DNA of 64,000 nucleotides from Albula goreensis (GCA_022829145.1 CM040752.1:26645586-26709585); one strand, 5' to 3'. Shown: positions 25,511 to 38,753, counted from the stretch's first letter. The notes: generated by a model from the sequence alone, not told the origin. A program made the numbers and translations.

Positions 25511-26034
25511 GCATTGAGTGCATTCTGGTTCTACCTGACCCGCGCAGTCACTGGGACCCAGTGTTCGGCACCTGCATGTTCCTCTTCTCCTTCCTCATCC
25601 CGGTGGCCATCATCAGTGTGTGCTACAGCCTGATGGTTAAGCGCCTTCGTAGTGTACGCATCCTATCAGGCTCCAAGGAGAAGGACCGCAACCTGCGGCG
25701 CATCACCCGCATGGTGCTGGTGGTGGTGGCCGTGTTCGTGGTGTGCTGGACACCCATCCAGATCATGGCCCTGGCCCAGTCTCTGGGGGTCAACCTGGGC
25801 AGCCTGCTGACGGTGGCCCTCATGCACTTCTGCATCGCGCTGGGGTACGTCAACAGCAGCCTCAACCCTGTCCTCTACGCCTTCCTGGACGAGAACTTCA
25901 AGCGCTGCTTCCGTGAGTTCTGCTACCCATCGGCCTTCCGGCTGGACATGCAGCAGTCGAGCCGCATGCGCAGCATCGCCCGCGAGGTGGCCTACAACTG
26001 CAAGACAGTAGACGGTAACAGCAACCCCGCCTGA
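25511..26034 (+). CDS. oprl1: oprl1 coding exon 3 (ECL2 to C-terminus)
   Basis: Encodes codon 189 (split) to residue 362 and the TGA stop. In order: ECL2 Cys192 (disulfide with Cys115), TM5 from about residue 205, the basic third intracellular loop with [14 protein letters not shown] (residues 242-255), TM6 with CWTP (267-270), TM7 with NPVLY (307-311), helix 8, and a tail with Cys326 as a possible palmitoylation site. The TM6 triplet is IQI (271-273). The Gln at 6.52 marks a nociceptin receptor, since mu, delta and kappa receptors have His there. Position 5.39 is Gly208 (Ala in human OPRL1, Lys in classical opioid receptors). The exon is strikingly GC-rich compared with exons 1-2 and the surrounding DNA. 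Confidence 0.95.
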
Positions 26035-27200
26035 CTAGGCGTGGAGCTGCCACTGGTCGGCACTGAGCCGCCCAAAGCTGGCAACTCCAACACCGAACTG
26101 ACCCAGATTACTGCCCTCTAGCGATATGAGGGTCCCCGAGGCTAGTGACTCTGGGGATGAAAAAACACACTTTCAAACACCTTCTGGGACAAAGGGGCTT
26201 TTTCAGTGTCTTATCTGGTTAGGACAAGATTTTTTTTCTTTTCTTCTTGTGTGGTGGAAAATTTTTATTTTTACTTGTTAATGTATTCATTTGTTATAGT
26301 TAGCATTTTGGTTAAAAAAAAAAACAAATTCAATGGCCTTAAATATTCTGCAGTCTGTTAAAGTAATCCTTGAGGATGAAGTGCTCCTGTCCCTGGTGGT
26401 GATTTTCTGTCATTGTCTTGTTATCGTCTAAAAACAAGCGACACTGCGAAGAAAGACAGGGTAACAAGGAGAGACCGTAATTAGACTTAAAGCTTTATTA
26501 TAATTTAAGAAAACAGCAAATGCTTTCTCTATGTTTCTGTAATTATTTGTTGTCCTGTAAAAAATGAACATATTTTATAAAACTTTGTGTTTTGTAGCAT
26601 TGGTTTAGCAAAAAAAAAGAGAAAACATGAAGTTATTACAGAACAAAGCTAATGTGGTATTATATTGTCATAAACATACATATACATGATTATGAGTATC
26701 AGTATTGCTATGGTAATTTTAATACATTGCCTCTCTTTTAACATGTGCCCTGTCTTTAATACACCTCTGTACTGTACATGTGCCACTTTGTTGCTCTATG
26801 TGTGTAACGCAGGGACAACAGTATATCAGTTTACATTTCCGAACAGCTGAATGTTGATAGATGCATTTTAAGCCAAATCTCATAAATATGTCATGAAAAA
26901 CATATAAATAATGGTTATTGCTGTATTTGAGATTGTATCAAACTGTTAAGTTATGTATTATATGTTTATTCATTTATTTATTGATATACTGGGAAGCTTA
27001 TCCGTTTATTGATTGAGCTCCAGGCTTTCCTGAAGCTTAAAATTCAAAACATATTTCTTTCTGCACATGAATTAAATGACACTAAAATATAAATTGATGC
27101 TTGTCTGTTCCTTTCTTGAAAATGTGTGATTCTTCCTGCAATTTCATCATTGAGCATTCTGGAACGTACACTTCATAAAAGACAAAAATCCCATATCTGT
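26035..27200 (+). other. oprl1: Likely oprl1 3' UTR and downstream AT-rich sequence
   Basis: The sequence after the stop stays GC-rich for about 120 bp, then becomes AT-rich. An AU-rich stretch with overlapping ATTTA units is present at 26965-26983, consistent with a labile mRNA. No canonical AATAAA is evident before 27200; ATTAAA at 27071-27076 is one possible poly(A) signal. The 3' end is not determined. Confidence 0.45.
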
Positions 27201-28076
27201 CATGAAAGTCATCTGTAGTTTAAAATATGCTGTTAAAATTTCTCTTTTGGTTGTTTAAGATTCAAAAACAAGTTAGAAGTGTTTTTTTTTTTCTATACTG
27301 TGTGAAGGAGATAAAAGAAAGCTTGAAAAGATATTAGGTTGTATAGAAATACTGAAAGAGCCTATGTCTGATAACAAAGATCTTCAAGTATAAGAGTGGA
27401 TTCGGGCACATACATTTTTTGTAAAGGATCTTGCTTAGGGCAGAGTCATGGAGAGCTGCTCTCTTACAAAACCTCCTAAAACCAACATGATGGCACTCTC
27501 TTCCTTCACCAGGGCATCCAAAGTGCTTAATGTGTTAATGTAGTAGGTGAGCTTAGAAAGTACAACTACTACCATGCATTTTTTCATACAGTACCTGTGC
27601 ATTAAAATAGATGATTTTACAAGCTACCTATCTACTTGCCTGAAGAATTATACTAATTAGAAACAGCCAGTTCAGTGCATGGATGGGTGAAATATACAGT
27701 AGTCCTATTCAATGAAACCAGGGTTTACTCCTCTGTTGTAATATGTCCCTGTGAGTCAAGGTTTCAAGTTGACAATCAACCGGGACTTGAAACTTATATA
27801 CCAATTTTCTATTGTGAATACCACACTTCTGAAGTACAGTAATTACACAGGTCATGGGCAGCAGAGTGAACACATCTGACTACGTTTATTTCATGGAAGA
27901 TATCCATGCTGGTCTGATTCCAAAATTTAAGGATTAAAATAGTATGTACATATAGATACACTAAGTAATTTGATTTATGAAGGAAAAACGTACAATGAGC
28001 GACTAAAATATTGAGTTTTAAATGTATATCACACTTTGCTGTTGACAAATTTAGATGATACAATTTATGTAAACTA

Positions 28077-28375
28077 CAGAGGTCCTCCGGTTATGACGGT
28101 CTCGAGTTACGACGTTTCGTGGTTACGACGCACTCCCATAAATTATTTAAAAAACCAAGTTTCGACCTAAGAGGTTTGGTTCGTGAATATGACCACAGAA
28201 ATAAAAATAAGAAATTGTTCTTTCTTTTTTTTATTACTGTTTCTTTTAAATTACTGTATTTTATATGTCCTTCATGTGTTATGTGCACAGTGTGATTGAC
28301 TTAAGGTGATAACTTAGGTATTATTTAGGTATAAATTCCGACTATAAAAGTCGTTCGTAAGTCGAGGACCACCTG
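28077..28375. mobile_element. Pogo/Tigger-like MITE (299 bp)
   Basis: The left end CAGAGGTCCTCCGGTTATGA and the right end, reading inward as CAGGTGGTCCTCGACTTACG, are imperfect terminal inverted repeats. TA lies immediately outside both ends (28075-28076 and 28376-28377), the target duplication of Tc1/mariner/pogo elements. The CAG...GGTCCTCGACTTACGA signature resembles Tigger-derived elements. The interior has no transposase reading frame. The left arm also holds internal repeats of TTACGACG. Confidence 0.75.
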
Positions 28376-30060
28376 TATATAAACCACTGCATGTATTTTT
28401 TATGAAATAAACTATAATCCTCTGTTCCTAAAAAGAAGACATATATAGACCCCCATCTTTCCAAATCTTGAGGAATCCTTTATAACCAAAACAACGTCAT
28501 AATGATAAAATTATAGAGAATGGGGATTTTACTGAGGCAGGAGACTACTATGGAGCCAAGGATATTTTAACTTGCATCTTATGTAAGTTAATAGGATCTA
28601 TTATTGGGGACTTTTTGTCCGAAAAACAAAATCATAAGAAACAGCTCACATGGATTTTAATTGAGCAGGATTATGCCTCCAACATATTTCCTTTTTTTTT
28701 TATAAACTCAAAGGAAAACATAAATTAGTACCTGCATTATAATGCAGGCATACCTAGTGTTGTAATTGTTCATTGTGTGAATGTAGCATGCCAACCGCTA
28801 TAAGTTCAGTCATTTTTGCAGCACAATTACTCTGTGGATTATGTCACTTGTTCTTTCCAATAGCTCTTTCTATGCAGATGCAGTAACTTGTGGTCGGGTC
28901 TAATTTGCACATATCCACCATATTATTCAGAGCATATGTGATTTTTGTAGTTTCCAGAGAAACTCCAACAAGAGGGTTTCTCTGGTGTGTCTCTACTTGA
29001 AAAGATGAAAGATGAAAAAATGCTTTCAAAATACATATGTCAGATGAAGGCAGAGATGTCAGAAAATAAAATAAAATTTTCACAGCCTTTGCCATTTCTA
29101 TAAAATCCACATAACATTCTTAGAGTGTTACAGACACCCTTTCTTCCTGTTCAGTTCTGAATGAAGTCATCCACAAATATGTGCTTTTTCCCATATCCTT
29201 TCTATCCTTGTGTGAACACGTCAAACCCTAATGACAAATGCAGGTGCTGAGATTTAAGAATTGAGGTTTATTACTTGTTATGTCAAACTTTCCACTGCAC
29301 ATCGCACTGTCCACTGCACTTTTGGTATTGGATGTAATGCTGGGATGCAGAATGAAGCTTGGAAGCATTATGGTTCTGGCATCAAAAATCCATTTACAAT
29401 TTAATGATGTTTTGAAGTTAAGGATTTCATTAATCATACTGAATTATGTTTCATTTTCTAGCCTCAGTTTCTAGACACAAATGTTTTTAAAAATTGTAAA
29501 TAAAAACTGATATCTAAATCAAACTTCTACATTCTACTCTACATTCTCTGCTGGTAGTGCCTGAACTCACCACTGTGCCAATAAAGAAAAAGCAATGTAC
29601 ATTTTTCCTCTTTGTGACTTACAGAATTGAGCATACCTACTCAATATGCCAGTATGCCTATACTCAGCATAAATATGTATGTGTATGACTCAAATTTATG
29701 CATCCAACACAACTGTGCGAAAGCCATTGCTTTCCTTCTCAGAGGAAAAGGGAGTCATCAACCACAGGGATCACTCTGTCACTCCCCACTGCTTTAGAGG
29801 GTGAGATGCAGGAGACTAAATGCAGGAGAAAAGTGCCCCTGGTGCCTGTCCTTTAAAGAGGTGTTATAATGACAAAAGATCCTGATTGCCCGACTGAAAT
29901 ACAAAATGCAGTGTACAGGAGTAAATAAAATAAATAAAACACGACGCAGGTGATGGTTTTGTTATGTACAACTCCTCATCTGTAAGGATTGTCTCTGCAT
30001 TGTTTCATCTTCATTTTGAAGCTGCTTCTTGCTCAGGCTATTCTGGTACACTTTGAAACC

Positions 30061-30270
30061 ATCAAAGGGCTCTGCCAGCCCTCCTCCTACGCCCATACTT
30101 CTCAACACACAGCCCCTGCTGCAGCTCCCTGCGTCATCCTTGATTGGTCTTTGTTCCGCCCTCCCTGCCCGTCCATAATCACAGGGTCACTCGGCTCCTT
30201 CTCTCCATACGTCAGAGCAAGAAAAGAAGAAGTCCTCTTGACAGTTGCCATGCCGCTGGAGGATTTTCAT
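30061..30270 (+). promoter_or_regulatory. GC-rich promoter-like or conserved regulatory block
   Basis: A roughly 200-bp block much richer in G+C than its surroundings. It contains an inverted CCAAT box (GATTGGT at about 30143), a GC-box-like CCGCCCTCCCTGCCCG at about 30157-30172, TGCGTCA-like and TACGTCA half-CRE sites, and then GCCATGCCGCTGGAGGATTT followed at once by a donor-like CAT|GTATGTGA. It could be a first exon and promoter of an unannotated transcript, or a conserved enhancer. No protein family was recognised, and the open frame through it (29989-30453) starts with TTG. Confidence 0.3.
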
Positions 30271-33200
30271 GTATGTGATTACATATGGCTGTGTGCAGTG
30301 GAATTGGTAGGATTTGAGATGTTTCCTGAAATGTCAGACTTTCTATCCATTAGTATCCAGAGTTATGCAGGTTTTTCTTTGAGAAGTCAGTTTTCTTTAT
30401 ATTTTCATTTCAAATACTGCCATCTACATTTAAATGTTATAATGAAAAATTAATAAGGGTTACCGATCAAACACTGAAACTGAATGCAAAGTTCTCTGTT
30501 CCCTGCAATTCTTGTGCCAGATTAATGTCCGGCTCCCCTCCCCCCACAAAACCTAATGACTGCTATCTTAATTTCCCAAGAAACTAAACAAGTTTCAACA
30601 TGACTCCCTCAAAACTGTGAATTGAAATATTCAACACTATCTTTTTTGCCATCTAATTATATCGTTTATCTTAAGGAGAAACAGACAAATTAGAAATCAA
30701 AAGTATGACATGTCTCACAATTTACATGAACTGTGAATACAAAATTCCTATTTAGTTTTACAGAAATTATCAAATGTTCACATTTAATTACTGACAAAAA
30801 CAAAAGTATTTTTTTTTCTTTTTATACTGTAAAGGTCAAATTCTTTCATGCAATTTTATTGAAATGCACAGATTCCATTGGGATTATGTATTTTTGATGT
30901 TTTTGGGATGTTCAAGAGATGTATTTGTATATGCATTTTTTTATAACATTTTTTTTCAATATTTGACAATGCTGAAACATAGCAATAAGGCTTTCCCTCT
31001 TCAATGTACATCAAGGACATAGAGATATGCATTATAAGGGATGCAGTTTTCTTAACTGGTACTTTCAGCAGATGAAGCTTGCTGTGTGCTATGCTGTTTC
31101 CAATGCTAGATGGCTGAGGGGATCATTTAAGGGGTAAATGCTCCAGGGGGATTAACCATAGCTGGCTGGTCTCCTGGTCTTGGTGTTGGAGGAGTGTTTT
31201 CCCAATTTAAAGTCCTTGGGGGTCTTCTCTATCACACACTATCAGAGCAACTGTCCAAAATATGGCAGTGTTAAACATTGTATTGGTGTACCAGGTGCAA
31301 TTTTGGAAGCAGACCACAGCCCTGGATAGCTGAGATGAACATATCACATATCACATACATATCACATGTGATTTGACAACCAAAGAGGAATAAGACAGAT
31401 GTGTATATAAAACATTTTATGGAATAAATATGAATAAATATGTTTCACTCTTCTAATTCAGTTATGCATATACATTATTTTTTGCTGTGAGCTCTTGCCA
31501 GGGAGACTCAAATAATTAAAATCATTATACAGAATCATTGCTAAAATTTTAGTAGCTAATTGAAGTATTTAATTCTTTAATCATTAAGAAATAGCTGCAG
31601 CTAAAATCTTTTTTTAAATAGTAAAACATTCTATATTGCCATCAGAGGAAAACCTATTGACCTGAAAAGGAAGTCTCCAGTCATTTATGAGATCTGATTA
31701 AGACCACTTTTATTGATGAAAATTAAGCACCTGTATCCTGGCATTTTAGTTTTCTGCAAAGTTAAATCAAATAACTATTTTAGATGTTTCTAAATTACTT
31801 GGATGGCAGGTTTTTTGAGTTGGGCTGGAGAAACACAGTCCATTGCTTTGTACTTTTCAGGGATTTCAGAAAATGTTATAGTGTAGATGTATGGAGGTCA
31901 TGTACATGATTTTATAAACAGTTGATTTTGCGATTTGCACCTTTCATGTGACATAACTTTGGGAGAGGTGGGGTAATATCTGCTCATAAGAATTAAAGCA
32001 TGAAAAACCCATCTGGACACACAATGATGATGCTTGCTCCTTCCTCAGTGGAGATGCTGCAGCACATTATAACAGGCTGGTCTGGGAATACTGAGAAACT
32101 AAAGCAGACATATGGCATGCCATGGAGGAACACACGTCACCACATGTGAATGCTGCTTTCCCATCTGTATGTTACACATCCTACAAGTGAAAAATGGCTG
32201 CACAACATGCACTCTAAGGCCCACAAGTGGTGATACAGCAAAAGTAAAGAATGAACTGAAAAACCTCTGGAAATGAGTTCAAAACATAATTATTTATCAA
32301 TGAATTCTGTGGCATTTTGGTGCTCTTTACTGATCTCTTTGCATTAGTTTTATGTTGCCAAAGATGTGTGTTGGTGTGAAGTTTATGGCTGAATGAGAGA
32401 TGGTGGTCCTGCTGCTGCAGACCTCAGATTAGTTGACTTTGTTCCCAAATATCACAGGGCTGTGGGGTGATGAATACCCAGTGGTGCAACAGTTAATGGA
32501 GATCACACAGAGGTAAGAGGTATTTTGCTTCAAGAGTGGTATATGCGCTCTCAATTCCAGCAGCATTGAGAGTACCAGTCTGGGATGCCAATGACCCCTG
32601 CCTCGGGATGTGCTTCATCACTGTCCCATCAGTGATCTGCCTCTCTCTGCTGCTGCAGCTTCACCAGCACCACTGTTAAAAAGAGAAATTAAACCTAAAA
32701 CATGGCTGTAGTCCAGGGGCAGAGAATGTTCCTCCAACTGCAGTAAGGACACTACACAATAAATATGAGGGTACCAAATGAAAGGAGCCACTTAATAGTT
32801 TGACTCCATTTTTATTGTGTTATTGTTGAGTGCATACTTTCAGTAGTTCTTTTGGCAATGCTTGTAAGACTTTCTGTTTTTTTAACATGGGTGCATGAAT
32901 ACAGTGATAACTGCAGTAAAACAGTGTTTGTGTGTATCCATGTGGAATAAAAAGTTTTGCAATTCATGTGCAAAATAACTACTGGAACCATGGCTTTGAT
33001 AACTACTCAATATAAAATTAATATGGGTATCAGTAGGGGACAAGTTGACCCTCAGGGTCATGTCCACATTAATTCATTTTTTACATCTTAATTTTTTAAG
33101 CTTCTGTTTTGTTGATTTGGGTTTAAGTGCCTATTCTGCCTATTTAAAAAGCCATTCATAAATCATTGCCCTGCACCCTTACATAGCCCAGACACACCCA

Positions 33201-35949
33201 GTATCCAGCTCACAGCCAACCCTGTATTCTGTGTGAAGAAACCAGCGCCTCTAGTATTTATCCTGTACACGTCTCTGTGTTACACTGCTGTTGGGCCATC
33301 CACACACTGAAAAATACAGAACACAAACAGCAGTCTGCTCTCCTACTCTCTGACACCTTGGACCCATCTGTGAACACTCACACCCAAGATCATCCATCTC
33401 AGCTAAGCCTCCACAGCATCCCAAATAGACTCTTTATCTGCATACCCAGCATTCACCACTTCCTGCAGCCTCAAATCAAATATATAACATATGAAAGGTC
33501 CCCAGAGAGGTGGAGGCTCAGATTATGGCCCTTCCTGTCTCTGCATCCCACAGACTATCAATTCATCTTTGGGCTTATAGAGCCCATCCAAGGTAAAGAG
33601 CCAGGAATAAGCATGCTAATGGGTTTCATTCAGCTCCCTCCATTATTAACAAAAACACATTCTGCCCATTGTAGTTTATTTTCAGAATTGCATCAGGAAT
33701 GACCAGTAAAAAAGCTAAATTTACATGTGATGACAACTGGACTGTGGTGCAGTCTTTATTATCTTTGCAGCTGATCCTGTTGAGTGATTCACACTGGGGG
33801 ATGAGAACCATTCTTTTCCTCATTGGTTATTTTTTGTCTCTTGCAGTCGGTGGCTGAAGGACGATATCCATTTTCTCCTCATCTGAAAACTAATCACCAC
33901 GATCAGAACTGATGTGAAAACTGTATTCTGACACGTCCTCCTCTACTTCAGTGTCCTGATCAAGGTCATGGACTTAACTGTTATGATCGAGGATATGTTT
34001 CAGAGCCTCCTGAGCGGTCATCGTTCTTCGCATACCGCTCAATTTGTCCATCACTGAGAGTGAGCGGGATGCTGTGGAGTGTAATGTCAGCAGGACCGCA
34101 TTCAGAACACTTCTATCATTTCTAGCTCTCACCCACTGAGGTTCACACTGGAAATATAAGGTTCACATGAAAGGAGTAATGACTTTGGAACTTTCTCACA
34201 CTTAACACATGAGAATAGGAGAAAAATGAATGGGCAGTGTGGGAAAGAAAACCATCCTTTTCTGCATAAATTTGCCAAAATAAATCCTAGTAGCAAGAAG
34301 AGAGCATTGTATCAGTTTTTCTGCAGAAAGAGTATAGAATGTCTGTCCAGTTCAACCACATTTAAAAGATTTCATTTTGCCAGATTTCAAGATTTCACCA
34401 GATCTTTTTACACCTACATGGGAATCAGCTGTCAGCCCCTATTGTAAATACAGATAGCTTTCCCTCTTGGCCGATGAGTAATGTCAATATTTCTGCTCCA
34501 CTTTCATTTCATACTGCGGTCTCTCACGTAAGCATTCAGGGGTCCAATGCAATTACCCTTTTGGCTTGAATCCCCCATTCGTTGTATCTGTGAATTGATA
34601 GGCCTTTGCACCCAAGAAGTTCCTTTGCCCTTATCATTGTGTTCAGAGTCAGATCTCAGAGCTGACCAAAGACTGAGTTTCTGGAGCTGCAACAATCAAG
34701 CACACAATCCATTCTTAGACTTTGAACTGCAGTTAAGAAAACCATCTACCATTAGACCAAACAGGTCATCCCCAAAGCATGTGGATGCAACTTAAACTAC
34801 TAGCATAGCAGTTCCAGTCCTGGGCATGAAAACATCGCTAAAGTTTGCCAGTGTTGTTTGCAAATTACCTGTCCTTGTATTCAGTTAGGATTTTTCCAAT
34901 GAAAACCTTTTTGAAAAGAAAACATTTTTTCCCTCATACTTTGTACCATTTTATGGTGCTTGCTCTTCTACAGTACCCATGTCTTTGACTTGAGTTAAGG
35001 ACTGGTTTCCTTCAATTACAATACATGGCTGAAGCACAGAGCAGTTAAACTGAATTTCTCATCTCATCTTACTTTGTGAAATTGGATGGCCTTGTATTCT
35101 TTTACCTCCCAAGGCTTGCACTGAGGATACTTTCTTCAGCATGATTGGTATTGGCATTAAGCTGTGTGCAGAAAGGACAGTGCGAAGGCTTATCTTCATT
35201 CCTTCAGCCCCCTCACATGCATTCTGATGTAGATTATGTGAGTTGAGTAGTAGAAAAAAAGTCATTTAAAAGTTGATATATTATACAAATGTTTTTTTTT
35301 ATTATTTTTAATTTGTACTGTCCTTTTAGTCTTTGCAGTACAAGTTAATAATGTAACTAAGTCATGGTTCCTCCCTTCTGTTTCAGTGAATGCAAGTGTG
35401 AAATGCAGAATTCTTTAAACATTTTACTTTCATTTGTAAAATAACACACACACACGTGAACGCACAGGGTTACCATGTTTCTACAATTTTTTGTTGCTGT
35501 GTATATAAATTCCTATTTATTTCTAAACAACTATCAATTCAAGATAATTATCATGGAATTGCTCCTGATGGGGACAAACTACATGCTGTGACAGTGACAG
35601 TGCTGTTTGTGAGTTTGAGCTAAACTTTGGACATTAATAAATAAGTCAGCAATCTGCAGAATCAAAATGACTGCAGTGCTCACTAAATCACATAAACAGG
35701 GGGCCACACATTCATACCACATCATGAATAATACATCACAAGCCTGGAAACTGAAATAGGAAATGCTAATCTTTTTGCTTTTTTATGATATGTCTCTTTC
35801 CCTCTCCTAGTGTTATTAAAGCTATCATATTTGTCTTAAACTGTTCAGGGAAAAAGGACATCAGAGCAGCCATTGGATTGTGAAATTGTTGTGCTTCTTG
35901 CCTGGGTGTGTAAGTTAAACTTTGTTTTCAAATAATAATTACAAATATA

Positions 35950-36365
35950 GCTGTGCCCCCCATAGGTCAAGTGATATCCTCCATTTTGGACATCCTCAGA
36001 ATAGGGTTCAGAGTCCATATACCAAGTTGGGGTGTCAATAAATGAAAGAGTTGCTGAGATATGACCTCACTTCTGACCTCATTTTTGAAAGTCGGGCATA
36101 CGGTTCAAATGTTACGTGCATAAATGCACCTCCAACTTTGACCTTTTGGTGGTGCTAGAGTGCTCAAGGTGCCTACATGAAGCTTTTTGAAAAAAAATCA
36201 GGGGACTGTCCCCAATCAGTGTGCCAAATTTCAAAACTTTTTAACATATGGTTCTTGGGCTGCCATAGACCTCAATGGCAGAGGAAGACGATTTTGCATA
36301 ATTATAATAGGAAAAGGTAGAATCCCAATGGTTGCTTAAGCAGCTTCACTGCTTGGCCCCCAATA
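35950..36365. repeat. Probable dispersed fish repeat
   Basis: Contains phrases I recognise from recurrent ray-finned fish repeats: TTCTTGGGCTGCCATAGACC, then a GATTTTGCATAATTATAATAGG stretch, and a right end with GCAGCTTCACTGCTTGGCCC. The left end is near ATAGCTGTGCCCCCCATAGG. The class is not assigned and the boundaries are approximate. Confidence 0.5.
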
Positions 36366-37308
36366 ACAATATTGATACTAACTGGATATAAAATAGGTGC
36401 AAGGAAGGAATTCTTTGAGCAAAACCCCATTCTGTCATGCTTGAAGGCAAGCATCTAAGGAATAAAGACTGCATTCATGTAAAGTAGAGGACAACATTAA
36501 TGGAAATTTAAGTTAAGTTAGTCAGCACTGTAAGCTGAGAAAGGTCCTTTGAAGTCAATTTTCCGGCTTGGCTTATATTTGTGGTCTTGAAATCACAAAG
36601 ACGTCCATGGAAAATCACCCATAATGCTGACTATGGGGGCCATCAGTGCCAACACATAAGAACGGCTGTCCTACAGAGCTATCATGTGTTTACACAGTCA
36701 GACATCTGCAGATATCCTGCCAGTCTGCATACAAAATAAGCCATGCAATAACAATATGATGGTTAAGGAAATGTTGCCTCTTGGTCTCCCTAATTGAAAG
36801 TCTGTGCTTGGATGTCACTATTATATTTGCATGTTTTTGCATTACATTACATGTTGCTCATTCAACTGAAGGAACATAAATGTAATTTTTGATAGCTGAT
36901 TCATGGAACACAATTTGCATCATTTGTATTCCAGGCCCTTTAAAATGTAAAACAGAATCTAGATATTGGTTTCTACAGTAATACTTTTATTGTATAAATG
37001 ATTTTATATAATTGTTCATAAAAAGTAGCCATCAAATTTGCAGATGTTATTGCATCTGTGTGGCTGAAAGAATTCCCTAACTGATCTCACAATAAAAGAA
37101 CAGGTGTATGGATTAATAATATGGAGTTAACACTAACTTGCAAAGATGTTAGTGGAGAAACCAATGGTATTTGTGACCGAACGTATAATTGAGGGGCACA
37201 TTCGCAAAATTTACATTTTTATTTTATCACATGATACTAAAGTACAGATTCAGAGCTACAAAATGAGGTATCACTTGCCAAGATTGAAGAAATACTTTGG
37301 CCGTAATT

Positions 37309-37329
37309 TGATGACAAATTTTGTCATCA
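37309..37329. repeat. 21-bp near-perfect palindrome
   Basis: TGATGACAAA and TTTGTCATCA are exact reverse complements around a single central T. Function unknown. The TGATGAC half resembles AP-1/CRE-like half sites, but this may be coincidental. Confidence 0.8.
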
Positions 37330-38679
37330 TACAAAATAGCATTAGTGGACAAGGTGGTAGGGTGCAAGAGGGAGTCTGAGGACTTAATGTTGTAAGTAAT
37401 TTGATGGGTGTATCAGGGAAACCTCAGATTCTTCTGGCCCATTAAATGGAAATTTTCTGTGCAAAGTCAACTTGTAGCCTGCTCTTGTATGAAAAGCACT
37501 GTGTGAGGTATGAGGATAGCATGGGCTCACAGGCATGTGTATGCTCGTCTTCTCATAAATTGATAGATGAGGCTTTTGATTTTACAACTAGGCGTTCATT
37601 ATGAGGAAAAAATCCTGTTTCCATTAAAATCTCACATTTTATGTCAAAAACAGAATGATTCATTCATGACAACACACTGATTTACAACCAGAGGGAAAGG
37701 TAATGGAAAGGTGTGTGGGGAGATGTGTTGCTAATGACAACTACCTTGGAGGCTAAAGGGCAGGGACACTACTGCTAACCTATTTCAGTTTAATTGTGAA
37801 AAGGTTTTTGTTTTTGCCCGTAAACATCATGGATGAATTCTCATTAAATTGAATTGATGCCAGTGAGAATGTTATATTCCTTTGTTAATTCCACAGTTAT
37901 GAAAAAATTGATTCTAAAGGGAACATTATTCGCTAATGAATATCATGAATTATATTTTATCCTATGAAACATTGGAATATTTATGTTTATTTTTGGTTCT
38001 CTGTGAAGGACAATGTTGTTCCTGTATTTTCTTACAATGCTGTTCATTATCATCATGTTCTCTATTTTATGGTACTTAAAATGGAATCCTTCACCCTCTA
38101 ACTCCTACCTTATTAGAAACCTCACATCCAGTCTCTGGAACTCTGTCTGCATTGTGTCTTAAAGCAGTTTCTTGTCATAATTGGATGACTCAATGGATTT
38201 TTGGTACACATCAGTTTATTTTGTTTTCTTCAAAGGCAAACTTCAGTAATCACTCTTCATTCTTCTGTTTCATGACTGCGATTTCATGATTTTGGTGACA
38301 AGTTTTGAACAATTTAACAATTTTGTTAATTCTGCAAGGGCACAAGGACACTTGCTTTTCAATTTAAGCAGATTAGAAGTGTTCTCCAAAAAAGCATCTT
38401 AAATGAGATAAATTGTTTGTCTCTTGATTTTTTTTTTCTGTTTTCTCAAACCGATTAATCCCAGGATATCTTGAAGGGGTTACTGTACATTGTTTAATTA
38501 CTGTAATAAACTCTTCAGTATTCACATGTTCACATGAAATGACATGTTGATGTTTCTTGTAAAAGAAAGTTTGGTTCTGTCCTTGTCAACATGTGTACTA
38601 ATTACTATGCAGCAAAGCAGCAATTAATAGCAAAAATTAGAGAGTTCTTTTGAGTGTGTGTCTGTCTGTCTCTCATCCT

Positions 38680-38686
38680 GTGTGTG

Positions 38687-38742
<56 letters not shown>

Positions 38743-38753
38743 TGTGTGTGTGT
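38680..38753 (+). repeat. (GTGC)n/(GT)n compound microsatellite
   Basis: About 13 tandem GTGC units flanked by GT repeats. An upstream CTGT run at 38661-38670 extends the simple-sequence block. Confidence 0.95.

Noticed and set aside
25623-25865. Minus-strand 80-codon frame over exon 3
   Set aside because: Antisense shadow produced by the GC-rich codon use of oprl1 exon 3.
29989-30453. 154-codon plus frame
   Set aside because: Begins with TTG and lacks any family motif; only the GC-rich regulatory-looking part is retained as a finding.
33277-33702. 141-codon plus frame
   Set aside because: Begins with GTG, has no splice context, no domain and low-complexity composition; most likely chance.
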